A DNA stretch of 64,000 nt from Pieris napi. Its lineage: Eukaryota; Arthropoda; Insecta; Lepidoptera; Pieridae. The notes beneath the pieces are model-generated. The model was not told where the DNA came from. It ran no database searches and saw only the letters and a list, made by a program, of their open reading frames with translations. Position numbers and translations under genes: made by a program. The first letter of the stretch is position 1; each line of letters begins with the position of its first letter. The stretch covers positions 771,501-835,500 of the forward strand of contig NC_062242.1 in assembly GCF_905475465.1 (NCBI RefSeq). The letters run 5' to 3'. Positions 49,869 through 61,095 of the stretch are shown here, in pieces.

Positions 49869-50510
49869 CACGATCAATCCGGTGCCAAAGCTGCTAAAAA
49901 GTATACAGTCATGTATTCTTCTCCGTTAATGAAAGTGTTTATTTACATAAATAGAATGTTTAACCGTTTAGTCAATAAGCCACCTAAAAGACATATGTAT
50001 ATGTATAGTGCGTCGATAAACATATTTCCGATTTTATTGCATTCGCCCTTCACCGTGAAATTGTGTGTCACATACATTTGATATTTATATAATTTGCAAT
50101 GCCGGGTAGAATTGGATTGCATATACTTATGTAGATTAGCTCTCGTACGTGGCTTTAATCTGGCCATTTATAGAAGTAGTTAACGCCCGTTATTGTCTGC
50201 AATGGCTGGCCCCGGTGCTCTTCAACTCCCTAATAACGATTGCGATCCCAACTTCAATGTAAAGTTTTTCTACTACGTAAATCCAAGGTTGCAACATAAG
50301 TGCTATACATTTTGAGATGACTAACACTATATCAAGTTTACATACAAAAACCTCTGGATCGGACATAGCTATCTATTGTTTGAAGTTTGAAGTTTTTTTA
50401 TTTGAAGTTAAGAGTTAGTTAAGTTAAGTTTGAATGGAAACTCGCAGTGCAATTAATGTTTTATTAAAACCCTTTGCCTGTTACTTTTAACTGAAACTGA
50501 AACTATTATT
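49869..50510. other. AT-rich DNA, no gene seen
   Basis: A minus-strand frame at 49943-50167 has no known content. Confidence 0.4.
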
Positions 50511-50570
50511 GAAATGAAATGAAATGAAATGAAATGAAATGAAATGAAATGAAATGAAATGAAATGAAAT
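50511..50570. repeat. (GAAAT)12 microsatellite
   Basis: Twelve uninterrupted pentamers, directly followed by repeat-like DNA; read on the minus strand it is an (ATTTC) tail. Confidence 0.97.
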
Positions 50571-50960
50571 AGTTTATTCTTGCAAGTAGGACTATATAAA
50601 TCACTTTTACAATGTCATCCTAAACTAGATGAAGTCGACATTTCCTAACTGACTGCCCTGAGAAGAAATGTCGAAACAAACTCGGGGGTCTTAGTCTCTT
50701 TTATAGTCCAGATAATACAATAATAAATTAATAAATTGGTGTAAACAAATGCAGAGTATTTACTGGACTGGTCTTTGGAAGAAAGAACCAGATCGATCTG
50801 AGCAAGCCTGTGCCAGCAGACGGCTAGCATGCCCCGAATAGCTCATGCAGCTCAACCATTTTTAAGGGAGCTGCACAACCCGGTACACAACAATACCGCC
50901 AGTGGCACCATAAAAATATGTGGGGCAACAACTCACTCAGATCGCCAGCCCAAAATAACT
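50571..50960 (-). mobile_element. Probable retroelement 3' region
   Basis: This less AT-rich stretch (AGTTTATTCTTGCAAGTAGG, GAAGTCGACATTTCCTAACTG, GACTGCCCTGAGAAGAAATG) resembles a dispersed lepidopteran repeat that I cannot assign. On the minus strand it would end in the pentamer array, as a non-LTR element with a simple-repeat tail would. Confidence 0.45.
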
Positions 50961-51129
50961 ATAGACTAAAATGCATCAAATTATAAATCAAGCAAAAGAG
51001 TTTATGATATACCCGCATAATGTTTACAATGGATACAAAATGTATTTTTAAGGTGTACCTTAAAGCAAGGAAAAAATAATGAAATTGAAAAATATAATCG
51101 AAATATAATCATTATTCACTTGGCATGTC

Positions 51130-51345
51130 AAAGTGTAAAATATTGTATGCAAAAGCACAAAACATATCAGTATTGTAGAAAAAGAAAAAATGAATATGCA
51201 CTAAGCACAAAACATGTCAGTAATATAGAAAAAAAAAAAAAATTTAAAAAAATGAATATGCACTAAGCACAAACATGTCAATAGAATAAAATAAAATGCA
51301 TATGCAAAAGCACAAGACATGTCAGATTGTAAATATGTACAACAT
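51130..51345 (-). repeat. Imperfect tandem repeat in a LINE 3' region
   Basis: About four units of roughly 60-70 bp share AAGCACAAAACATGTCAG, followed by an A-rich run and ATGAATATGCACT. They lie between the LINE ORF end at 51.4 kb and unique DNA. Confidence 0.7.
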
Positions 51346-51417
51346 GAAAAAAAAAAAAAAAAAAAAAGAAGTGAAAGACAGCTTACAAAAACACAAGCGA
51401 TAGCTGTATAAGCGAGC

Positions 51418-51711
51418 AGCTCAATCCCAGGCGTTTCTATCATTTAAATAATCGGATATCCTGTAATATCCTTTAGTTAATAATTTTGATTTAATAAAAA
51501 ATTTAAATTTCTTAAGGGGAAGTTTACGAACATCCATAGGAAGTTTATTGTAAAAGCGTATACATTGACCCATGAACGAGTTGCTTATTCTATGAAGGCG
51601 AGTAGCATGAACTGTTAAATTATTTTTGTTCCTAGTATTTCGGGAGTGAATATCAGACAATTTGACAAAATCCGGTTCGTTTTTGTAATTAATTTGTATT
51701 AGTAAAAACAT
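51418..51711 (-). pseudogene. CR1/Jockey-like LINE ORF C-terminus
   Basis: The 96-codon minus frame contains THSRNTRNKNNL, then GQCIRFYNKLPMDVRKLPLK, SKLLTKGYYRISDYL and NDRNAWD, then stop. This is the conserved end of a non-LTR reverse transcriptase, open in this stretch. The rest of the ORF is not present upstream. Confidence 0.85.
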
Positions 51712-52076
51712 TGGTGTCGTTGGGTATCGTTCAAAACTAACCAGTTGTATCTCTAGAATATAAACATAGTATTACACTAATTGTATAGATTTACTAACCT
51801 TTGGAGTTAGTAGAAATAAAATAATTTATAAACCTAAAAAATTACATCTGTTATCGCAAGCAATGTAGTAATAATGTCAACCAATTATTATAAAGCCATT
51901 ATCAATACATAAAATAATATATAACACTTTAAACAGTATAGGGAAGTGTGAATTATCATAAATCTGTAATTTATTTTATCGACAATGAGTAATCTCTTTG
52001 TGTAACAATATCGATTCTCACATATTTTATTAAGTGATTTAACGAATGCGTATTTTAAAACGTTTATGTTACGCCA
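51712..52076. other. AT-rich DNA, no gene seen
   Basis: No supportable feature. Confidence 0.4.
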
Positions 52077-52357
52077 GAGCTGTGTTGGCCTAGTGACTTC
52101 AGCTTGCGACTCTCATTCCTGAGGTCTTGGGTTCAATTCCCAGCTGTGCACCAATGAGTTTCATTCTATGTGCGCATTTAATATTCACCCGAACGGTGAA
52201 GGAAAACATCGTGAGGAAACCGGCTTGTCTTAGACCCAAAAAGTCGACAGCGTGTGTCAGGCGCAGGAGGCTGATCACCTACTTGCCTATTAGATTGGTA
52301 AATGATCATGTAAGATACAGAAATCTGAGGCCCAGACCTAAAAAGCGCCACTGATTA
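52077..52357 (+). mobile_element. SINE, near full length
   Basis: The head (TGTTGGCCTAGTGACTTCAG), B box (GGTTCAATTCCCAG), body and a shortened end (AAAAAGCGCCACTGATT) are present. Confidence 0.88.
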
Positions 52358-53475
52358 TTATAAATTTTTATTTTAATGTTACTCCAAGTACGCTTCTTCT
52401 ACGCGTACCGGGGCCACGTGTTGCGCCACGACCACTACCACCTCCTTCCATTAATTATAATGGGCAAAATGAAGAGTAAATGAAGAGTAATTGAAAAATC
52501 TTCGTAACGTTAGAGAGTAGACGAGTATTGCGACTGTGGAAGAGTTGCAGCTCAAGACACGCTTCACGAGACTGACGGCCAACCTTCAGTTATGGAGAGG
52601 CCACAAAAAAGAAGAAGCTTTTTCACTGGAAAGTCTACCACATGAATACTGCTATTATCCCAGTAATGCTGCAATTATGCCAGTAAGTGCTACCGCGGCA
52701 TGAGCAGTGTCAGTCTGACTATTTACATACTGAAACTGTCTGACAGGGCTAAATGTATTTTTAGGCACGTGACAAACATTTCTATGTAAGGTTGCGAGAC
52801 TAATAAATGTTAATAGTACTACTAAATTATTCCATAGGCTATTCTAACAATGTTTGATTTAGCAAAGAAAGAAGCGTTACATTCGTTTACAAGTCAACTA
52901 ATTCGTAAAACATACGACTGGAAAATATTGGTAATTATTACTTATTTTGCCGTTTAGTATAAGCGATATTTCGTTTTGTATTCTTAGGATTAAAACTTAG
53001 GACCACAAGGTTAAATGCTTTAACATAAATATAGCAACAGATAATGTTACATTTAGTCCTGACAGATTTTGTAGCTCATAAAATTTTATTTCCCAACATT
53101 TTATGATACAATAGTATTCTTTGTTGCAAATAGTGGTGGTCCTCGCCTTTTACACGCATTGACAATAAATACATATTGTGAGTAATCGATGTTTATAGTA
53201 GTTTTTCTTTACTTGATAAATGTAGGACTTCCTGTTATAAAATGTCTGGGTGTTGATTTTATCTTTTATTCAATTTAAATGTCCAGACTATCATTATCTA
53301 TTAATAATTTTGCTTATAGAATAGTATGTCAATAGCTTAGTAGCCAACGCATACATCCATCCATAAGATCGATTTCCAGTGAAAAATTTCAGCTAGTAAA
53401 TACTCAGAGATCACCTACTTACCTCATGTACCAATGAACCAACCAATGAACCAGACCCAATAATATATCTGTCCC
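52358..53475. other. Intergenic DNA, no recognised gene
   Basis: About 52.38-52.78 kb is less AT-rich, with GCGTACCGGGGCCACGTG, and may be an old repeat. No frame is recognisable. Confidence 0.35.
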
Positions 53476-53529
53476 AGGAATCATATAAGAATGGCTAGCG
53501 AGATCGTTATCCATTCTTATATGACTCCT
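53476..53529. repeat. Hairpin with 19-bp stem
   Basis: The arms at 53476-53494 and 53511-53529 pair with one mismatch around a 16-nt loop (AGGAATCATATAAGAATGG against CCATTCTTATATGACTCCT). It overlaps the start of an open frame (53491-53673). Confidence 0.7.
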
Positions 53530-53609
53530 GATTCATTCGTGATTATAGTGTATGGGGTAAGGAACTATATTACTAATGAGTTTGGTGAAAAGGTTCCTAA
53601 ACCGAGTGG

Positions 53610-53642
53610 GGAATTCTACAATAATACCATTGTAGAATTTCC
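53610..53642. repeat. Second hairpin in the same open frame
   Basis: GGAATTCTACAAT at 53610-53622 and ATTGTAGAATTTCC at 53629-53642 pair with a 1-nt bulge around a 6-nt loop. Confidence 0.65.
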
Positions 53643-55776
53643 TGTGAATATTATAATACCCTCAAATAGTTAGTCCAACACTTTCCAAGTTCAGCAAAAT
53701 CCTCATTAGGTCACATCTTCTTGAGAAAGGAGAGATTTCTGCAATGGAAATTTCAGTGAAATAATATAATGATTCAAACACTTTCCGCTCCCAACGTTAT
53801 GTCGACGTTGCGATGTGCGCGCGTGTAACACATTATCCATGAATTAAGAAAATAGATCAAAGAAGAGCGATAGTAATTACTTGCCCAAGCTTTTAGATAC
53901 AAAGCAAACGCTTTCCGGTCTCGGGAAATTTCTTATGTTAAGAGTAAGGCGAAACCCGCGAGTTGTACCTGGATATTTTAAAAATATCATATCTCCTACG
54001 ATGGAGCGTATTTTGTAATGTTTATAGCTGTAAACGTTAAATGCATTCAAATTCTCAATCAAACCCTTTCTGCTCTCAGTTTCTTTATGGCGAAGGTAAA
54101 GGTGCGCTGGACTGCACGGAGTCTGCGAGATATGGTGCTGAAGACGGTAATGTTAGTAAAAATAACAGATTCAACACGAAGATCCCTTAATTGTCTTGCT
54201 TGACCTATAATAATCTCTCCCGGACCAATCTATTGAGACATATTATTGACTTATATACTTATCAAGATTTGGTAGAAAAGTTCCCATCTAAAAGAATTCA
54301 AAAACATAATTTTGTAAATATAAATTTTAATACAATTTCAATGTAAGAAATGTATGATTACTCCTATATGGACAACTTATCAATTTTAATAAAATAAAAT
54401 ATTTCTATTACTAGGTTGAAATCCTTAGCCGATGACATTTCGAAATGTGCGAGATAAAGTGCTATTAAGCACGAAACTCACGACTTAATTATTAAACCAA
54501 TTACTGTAGTTTGTTACACGAAGGAAATAAATATTTTTTCTATATTATTAGAAAGTAACTTTCTATTAACACTACTAATAATTATTTTATGGATGGTTTG
54601 AAATCGAGGGTCAGATGTTCATTTGTTTTTGATTAAGTAAACAGTTATTGTAATGTCATTTTCAAACAAATAAAAACAAATGTTTAGTAAACAAACTAAT
54701 TTACTATGCAACGTTAATTTTAGTTTAGTTTTAGTAAGAAGCCTAGTTCAATACATTAAACACAATTTATTATTACAAACAATTATATAAAAAAATACTT
54801 TTTACAAAACATAAAATCTCTCTTACTATGCAACGTCAATTTTTGTTTATATACATGATCGCTTTTCAGTCTTTGATACTGAAATTTGAAACGTCTTTGA
54901 AGTCTTAGTTCACAATATAAATTTCATTTAGAAATTTCTAAGTTTTATTTAGACATTACACAGGTTTATAATTATCATTAGTTAATAGTTAAATAATAAA
55001 GAAGTGCACACGCGTTGAAATCTTTGGAACCGCGAACTAAATTCAATTACCATAATATAACTGGCTCGCAAAGTAAGTCAATTTATAAAATACATCCGAC
55101 AATGTCGTCCCACGTGACTCCATTCATACTCCTATAATCCCAGCAATATTTCTTTAATTAAATAATATTATTAGAAATACACCTTACACACCTAACTTTA
55201 GAGCTGAAAATCTAATCAAAACTAGTTAAGGTTCGTAGGCGAATAGTTTTCTTCAATAACTCATAGAGCTTCTGCTATATCGTGACAATATCCCAGTAGT
55301 GAGCAATTACATTGAGCAAAACCCACTAAAGCGTTGCCACCTGTTCGCTATGATATTGTTAATAATTTCCTTTCATACGCGTATTTATAGGCCATTTCAT
55401 GTTCTATTTACTCATCCTAAAGCCTATTTTCGTCTGAAGATTGAATCTAAATGGGACATCAGTAAAATGTGAACTATAAGATATATTATTTAGAGTCGAA
55501 TTTTCTTTGTAGGCGTGTAAAAGACGATGTCAGGATAACGTCCCACGCGCTTTCATTCATAGAAAGTCTATTGCTTTGTCTTGTAATGAAATTGTTTATT
55601 TCTTCAAATAAACGAGATGTATTTGTTAGAGCTCTAGTTGGAGCTGATAAGGTGAGCGGATATGGGTGGTCTTAACTGTGTTATGTGCTTTGAACAAATA
55701 ATGATCTCATTACTAGAAATAAGAACAATTGATATATAAAATAACGAAGAGGTGGTGATTTCTTCGCTCAACGAAT
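53643..55776. other. Intergenic DNA, no recognised gene
   Basis: Short frames at 53877-54062, 54018-54203 and 55469-55675 have no known content. Confidence 0.4.
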
Positions 55777-55912
55777 AAGTATCGCAATATAGCGAGGAAA
55801 TGCTGCCAGCGTTAAAGGTATACTACCACGAGGACCAAACTTTTTAAATTTGTTTTAATTTTCTATTTATGATTATTTAATTATTTTTATTATTACTATG
55901 TAGGTTAAGAAA
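55777..55912 (+). repeat. Dispersed repeat, copy 2 of a pair
   Basis: It matches 17741-17878 over its length, including AAGTATCGCAATA, GAGGAAATGCTGCCAGCG and GACCAAACTTTTTAAA. Small indels separate the two. Confidence 0.7.
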
Positions 55913-56043
55913 ATTAATAAAACTAATTATTGAATTTGCAATGCTTTGTACCTTACAGTGAGGCGACCTTCGGCACTGAAAAATACGACTGAGAAGAAGT
56001 ACAAATATATGGTTATTAATATCATACATAAATCGAGAAAATC

Positions 56044-56332
56044 AGAGCAGTGCTGGCCTAGTGGCTTCGGCGTGCAACTTTTATCCCAGAGGTCGTTGGT
56101 TTGATCCCCGGCTGTGCACCAATGGACTTTATTTTTATGTCCGCATTTAACATTCGCTTGAAGAAAAACATCGTGAAGAAACTAGCTTGCCTTAGACCCA
56201 AAAAGTCGACGGCTTGTGTCAGGTACAAGAGGCTGATCACCTACTTGCTTATAAGATTGACAAATGATCATGAAACAAATACAGAAATCTGAGGCCCAGA
56301 CCTAAGAATGTTGTAGCGCCACTGATTTATTT
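56044..56332 (+). mobile_element. SINE, near full length
   Basis: The head (AGCAGTGCTGGCCTAGTGGC), B box (GGTTTGATCCCCGG), body and TGTAGCGCCACTGATT end are present. A deletion removes the usual CGAACGGTG string. Confidence 0.88.
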
Positions 56333-57970
56333 TAATCATACGTAAATCAATACAAATATAACGCCATAAAAGGTAATCAAAATGTCATCTAATATTTACA
56401 TTCGAAAATTTATAATCAATTGGTATTTTTCAATTATCTTGAAGTGAAAGCCAATACGCACTTGAAACACTTACAATGTCTTGTTCAAACAATTATGTAT
56501 ACCTTCCCGTTACGATAAACCTACACAAATTAGAAGCCTTAAAATGTTGTACTTTCTTTGTTTACTTGTAACAAAAGAAATTCGTAAGATGCAAATAAAC
56601 AAAAGAATGACGCTAAGTCGTAGTTTTTTGGGTAAATTTGTCGAATCACGGCTCCACCTTAAAACAGCTTTAAATTCATTTCTACATATTTTCATCACTC
56701 GGCAATGGTGTACCATGCAATAATGAGGTGGGGCATGCTCTTTAACCCCATAGAAATTATTTAAAACATCATGATTTGTGCAATGAATGAAAGGTACAAA
56801 TTTTTTCTTTAACTTAAATTTACCTGACACTTAGAATTAAAAAAAAATAACCTAACCTAATTTAATTCTACTAGGACCCACTGGGAACTTTTATTTTAAG
56901 GTATTCAAAGCCATGCGCCTCCTAAATATTACTTGGGCCACTACGTACAAGCCGTAAAGAACGATAGAATTTTTTTTGAGCTGTTGGGAACCGTAATTCG
57001 AAAATTTACCATTTTTTGCTGCTATTATTTAAAATAACAAAATCCTATGTTTAAATTTGTATAAAATACAAAAGCATAGAAAGATTGGAATAATAATAAT
57101 AATGAAGGCCCGTTTTATTTCTAATCATTACAAAAAAATTACATTCAAATTAAAATACATTTGGTCCTTTTCCAATAGTTTTCTTTAACACGTATAATGT
57201 GGACTATTTTATGTGTATCTTGCTAAATGCCCCGCCCATCGCCACTACTATTTTAGGGCATAATGTAAGGCATCTATCACTTTTGTTCTTCGTCTTATTA
57301 TAAATAAGTAAAGCTTTGTAAAACCAAAATTAATTTTACTAACTACTACTAATCACCCAAAATATATTATGGATACGTATGATTTGATTCCAATTTCCGA
57401 AGTCACCAAATACATAAGCAAAATATCGTAGAACGTTAAATATTGCATTAACGAAGCCAAAATTATATTTCTTAGAAATATTAACTATTATGTCTATGAA
57501 CTATGAATTAGTCTACCATAAATAATTACAGATTATATTATTAATGTTTCTAAAATATGATTTGTCTCCGACATTACAAAAGCGCTAGTAGATAATTCAT
57601 ATGGTCCATTGGTTTGTATAATTTAAACGGCTAAAATTTAAGCTAATCAGAAATCCATTCTTCTTTCTTCACCTTTGGCATTCGATTGCATAAACGTATT
57701 CACTGGTGACTCCTAGACCTGTATAATTGTATATTCATCACATAGAGTGTGCAAATCCCTAATTAATTGCACGCATAGTGACAAAGGTAACAGCTACGTA
57801 AATAAATCATTTCGACACAATTAATGGCTGATTGTCTAAGACACGTTTGGTTTAATTACGAGCTTGAACTGAAATTGATAAGAACAACAAGGATCAAAAC
57901 ACTTAATGTCGCAATCGAATTAATGCGAAAGCTTAGGCATTATTAAGATATTAGAAGCCTGTTAGAGTAC
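56333..57970. other. AT-rich DNA, no recognised gene
   Basis: A minus frame at 56510-56830 (106 codons) and a plus frame at 56481-56723 overlap and show no domain. A short TAA run lies near 57090. Confidence 0.4.
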
Positions 57971-57974
57971 TTCC

Positions 57975-58014
57975 TATAAAAGATAGCGATCACAGTATTT
58001 CATTTTTATATAAA
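57975..58014 (+). promoter_or_regulatory. Two TATA boxes before a possible small gene
   Basis: TATAAAAG at 57975-57982 and TATATAAA at 58007-58014. The second would place a start near 58037, about 37 bp before the ATG at 58074. The DNA between (GGCCAGGCCCAATTACAGCC, ACACACGCATTACACAC) is less AT-rich, as a leader could be. Confidence 0.35.
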
Positions 58015-58073
58015 TTTGGCCAGGCCCAATTACAGCCATAGCACACACGCATTACACACTTGAAACGAACCGA

Positions 58074-58157
58074 ATGATAAAAGTTTTTTTTTTAATTTTT
58101 GTCATTTTGTGTGTGTTTTTGTTAGTAATAAATGTTTTGTATGTCTATAGGGTCTAA
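58074..58157 (+). CDS. Possible first exon of a small secreted peptide
   Basis: ATG opens a 27-codon frame beginning MIKVFFLIFVILCVFLLVIN, a textbook signal peptide: Lys after two residues, then a long hydrophobic core. A donor-like GTATGT at 58139 would end the exon after 21 codons in phase 2. No convincing partner exon was found downstream; a group A LINE tail lies in the expected intron. T-rich DNA tends to encode Phe, Leu, Ile and Val by chance, so the hydrophobic run alone is weak evidence; the paired TATA boxes raise it somewhat. Confidence 0.28.
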   Translation: MIKVFFLIFVILCVFLLVINVLYVYRV

Positions 58158-58228
58158 TAGCCTATCGTTTATCAACATAAAAAAAACTATTTTTTGTATG
58201 CATTTGTCGCGCTCAGGACAGTTATTTT

Positions 58229-58485
58229 TATAGAACAAAAAACAGGCAAACGGACAGGAGGCTCACCTGGTTAAGTGATACCGCCGCTCATGGACACTCT
58301 CTATACCAGAGGGCTCGCGACTGCGTTGCCGGCCTTTTAAAAATTAGTACGCTCTTATTTTGACACTAAGTTGAATTGATTCGGAAATACTTCAGTGGGC
58401 AGCTGGTTCCACATAGTGGTGGTGCGCGACAAAAACTGCCTTAAAAGTCAGTTCTGGAACGACGGATGTCAAGGTGATACGGAAG
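58229..58485 (-). mobile_element. LINE group A ORF end and 3' tail
   Basis: Reverse-oriented tail (CAGGCAAACGGACAGGAGGC, TGATACCGCCGCTCATGG, CGCGACTGCGTTGCCGGCC), then the codons for the usual TMWNQLPTEVF block (CAGCTGGTTCCACATAGTGG) and HLDIRRSRT-like residues. Confidence 0.8.
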
Positions 58486-59177
58486 ATGTTATGGATGCAT
58501 TAATATAATACACAGTGGTTTTCAAATGTAACATATCATAATTTAGATTATATTATACTGTAAAATAAATAAATTAAAAAAAGGTACATTTTATCGTTAT
58601 ATGAGGAGCATTCTTAGTAGGAAGAACCACTCTGTACATTGTGAACAAATTATTTATTTAATTGTTTGTAGTGAAAAGTTTTTGTTTTACAGTTTTAATG
58701 TTCTATTACGAAGTTGAACCACTAGATATATCCCGGCTCTGCACACGATATTTATACTTTAAAGTATTTTGGAATATATGATCTTAAGGCTTTGTTTTTT
58801 CGTCTCTACAGACAAAACCAAAGCTACCACTGAGTATTCAATAATTGAATATGAAGTCACAAGTCGTGCTTCTGATTAATGATAGCGAAACTTAATTCAA
58901 TAATTTATTTAACAAACGCCAGGTCAATAGTACTAAATTTAGAAACTAAATGTTATTAGCATATCATTGATCAAGTATTATTTCAATGATTTATTTATTT
59001 GAACTCTAATTATAATTTTGATCTTTTGTACTATAATTATTAAATGCTAAGTATTACACGAATACCTCAATTAAACGTTTACCTAATGTCATGTGTCGTT
59101 CGCTCCTGAGAGTTTTTTATCTAATTAATAATACACGACATGAGTAATTAAAAAATACAGACAACCAGTATTTTCAT
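58486..59177. other. AT-rich DNA, no gene seen
   Basis: An acceptor-like TTGTTTTACAG ends at 58692, but it does not extend the 58074 frame when joined in phase 2. Confidence 0.35.
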
Positions 59178-59300
59178 CAAGAAAAGAGCGTACCAATTCT
59201 TAAAAGACCGGCAACGCCAGCCGTCTGGTATTAAGAGTGTCCATGGGTGCGTCACTTAACATCAGATGAGCCTGTTTGCTTCCTATTACATAAAAAAAGT
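59178..59300 (+). mobile_element. LINE group A tail
   Basis: AAGAAAAGAGCGTACCAATT, GACCGGCAACGCCAG and CACTTAACATCAGATGAGCC, ending in TTCCTATTACATAAAAAA. Confidence 0.75.
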
Positions 59301-59694
59301 TATTAGACTCATATTATGAACATAAAAAATAGGAAGTAGATAGACACATTGTTCATAGTAAATAAATAAGTTCATAAGAAAACAAACATATCCCTTAACT
59401 ATTGTTAATAACAAATCATTTAGGCATTTTCATACCGATAGATTTTTTATAATATATTTTCAGTAAGGAAATTTAACAAACACACAATTTACCAGAAGAC
59501 TGTTCATCTGTTGCACCGAATTTCCTTAATGAGGTAGCCTTCGTCGCCGTCCATAGCGATATAATTGCTTTGCATCACACTTCTAGCCTCTGAATAATAT
59601 TGTATTTATTACTGCTAGGATGAACCAAATCACAGAGCCAAAGAAAAAAATAATTAGTTTTCTGTTAGTACGTATTTAAATCATTTTGTTTTAT
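59301..59694. other. AT-rich DNA, no gene seen
   Basis: No supportable feature. Confidence 0.4.
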
Positions 59695-59872
59695 GTAATA
59701 GAAGGCAAAGGCGCAGGATGTCATGTTAAGTAATACCGCCGCCCATGGACACTCACATTACCAGAAGTCTCACAAGTGCGCTGCCGGCCTTTTAAAAAGT
59801 GGTACGCTCTTTTTTTGAAGGAACCTTAGTCGAATTGGTTCGGAAATACTTCAGTGGGTGGCTGGAAATCAT
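59695..59872 (-). mobile_element. LINE group A 3' fragment
   Basis: TAATACCGCCGCCCATGGAC, CTGCCGGCCTTTTAAAAAGT, TTTGAAGGAACCTTAGTCG and TTCAGTGGGTGGCTGG in reverse orientation. A plus-strand frame at 59799-59981 partly overlaps it and is not a gene. Confidence 0.75.
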
Positions 59873-60209
59873 ATACTACCCTTATGACTCAAAAATACGC
59901 AGACACGGCGTTTATTCTAAGTCCGTTATCGATTTCGTTACGGAAATTCCACAGATTCATATTAATCATGAACTAAACTAAAACGATAAAAAGTTAACCA
60001 AATAACTCACAAATCATTACCCTATATTTATTAAGTTAATAAAGGGCCCTGAAGTTAGCAATCATGTATCGAAATGCCAACCTGATGACGTCAGCTATGA
60101 TGTAATATCATCAATCGAAACCGACAGTTCATGATTGTATGCTAATGGAAATAGAGCAGTAGTATTCGATATATTATATAATCAATAAAAAATATTTTTA
60201 CATATACCT

Positions 60210-60607
60210 ATGGTACATACCTATATAAGAACAGTGTCAATTGAGTACACTAAAATAAAAAATCAATATATTGCAATAACGCCCTATTTAATTATGAATT
60301 GTATTCGTTTTTACAACAAACTCCCAAGCAAAAATAGAGAATTATCACTGAATAAATTCAAAACTCTAGTTAAACGTAAATTAATCAATAAAGCTTTTTA
60401 TAAATTTGACGATTATTCAAATGACCCTTGGGATTGAGTCCAAACAATTTGTATGACTCAAAACATAGCAATTAAAAGGAGTGGCGGGAGTTTCTTGCCA
60501 GTTCCTCTTGCCCGCTCTCCGCCCTTGACATGCGAAATGGTAGTAAATGTAAATTTAGGATCAATGAAATATCTTTTCTGTTGATGTACATAAGTGTACT
60601 TGGTTGC
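60210..60607 (+). pseudogene. LINE group B ORF C-terminus with 3' untranslated region
   Basis: The frame to 60437 ends LIMNCIRFYNKLPSKNRELS, LNKFKTLVKRKLI, DDYSNDPWD, then TGA. The next 170 bp contain GGAGTGGCGGGAGTTTCTTG, GCTCTCCGCCCTTGAC and TGTACATAAGTGTACTT, the complement of the block at 16.8, 39.5 and 42.7 kb. This copy links the ORF to those orphan 3' ends. Confidence 0.85.
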
Positions 60608-61095
60608 CTATATAAAAAGTTAGTAGTTTGAGTCAATACTGATATTTGAATTTCGAAGCTAAGTACAACTTCGCTTTTCACATTGAATTTGTAATTTCTT
60701 AAACAGCTCATCCAGCACATTAAACGAGGTATATCACTCATCAATATCTTATGATGATAGATATGCTCCGAAATTATAGAACTTAATGTACTGAATGGAA
60801 AGGTATTCTTCACTAAAAATTTTACTGTAATATAATCAAGTTCTAAGATTTATCAAACGTTCTTGACATTCAAGTCCACGGTAAATATCTCACGAGATAA
60901 GTTATTTATTCATAACAAGAGCAAGATATATCACTTGCAATGATGAAGCAGTAAATATAAATCGAATTATCGCCTTGATAAAGCCTACCGCAGGCTCACA
61001 ACTCGCTTTGCGGAAAGTAAATGTGTGAAAGGAGTATTATGAATGCATTTGTTATTAGTTGTAGGTAAGTTCAGATGTTTATTTTGAAATGCAAA
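60608..61095. other. Intergenic DNA, no gene seen
   Basis: No supportable feature beyond the tail of a chance minus-strand frame (60472-60813). Confidence 0.4.

Noticed and set aside
56510..56830. 106-codon minus frame
   Set aside because: Overlapped by an open plus frame, no domain, no promoter; likely chance.
58693..58780. Second exon for the peptide starting at 58074
   Set aside because: Joining the phase-2 donor at 58139 to the acceptor ending at 58692 gives a stop after a few codons.
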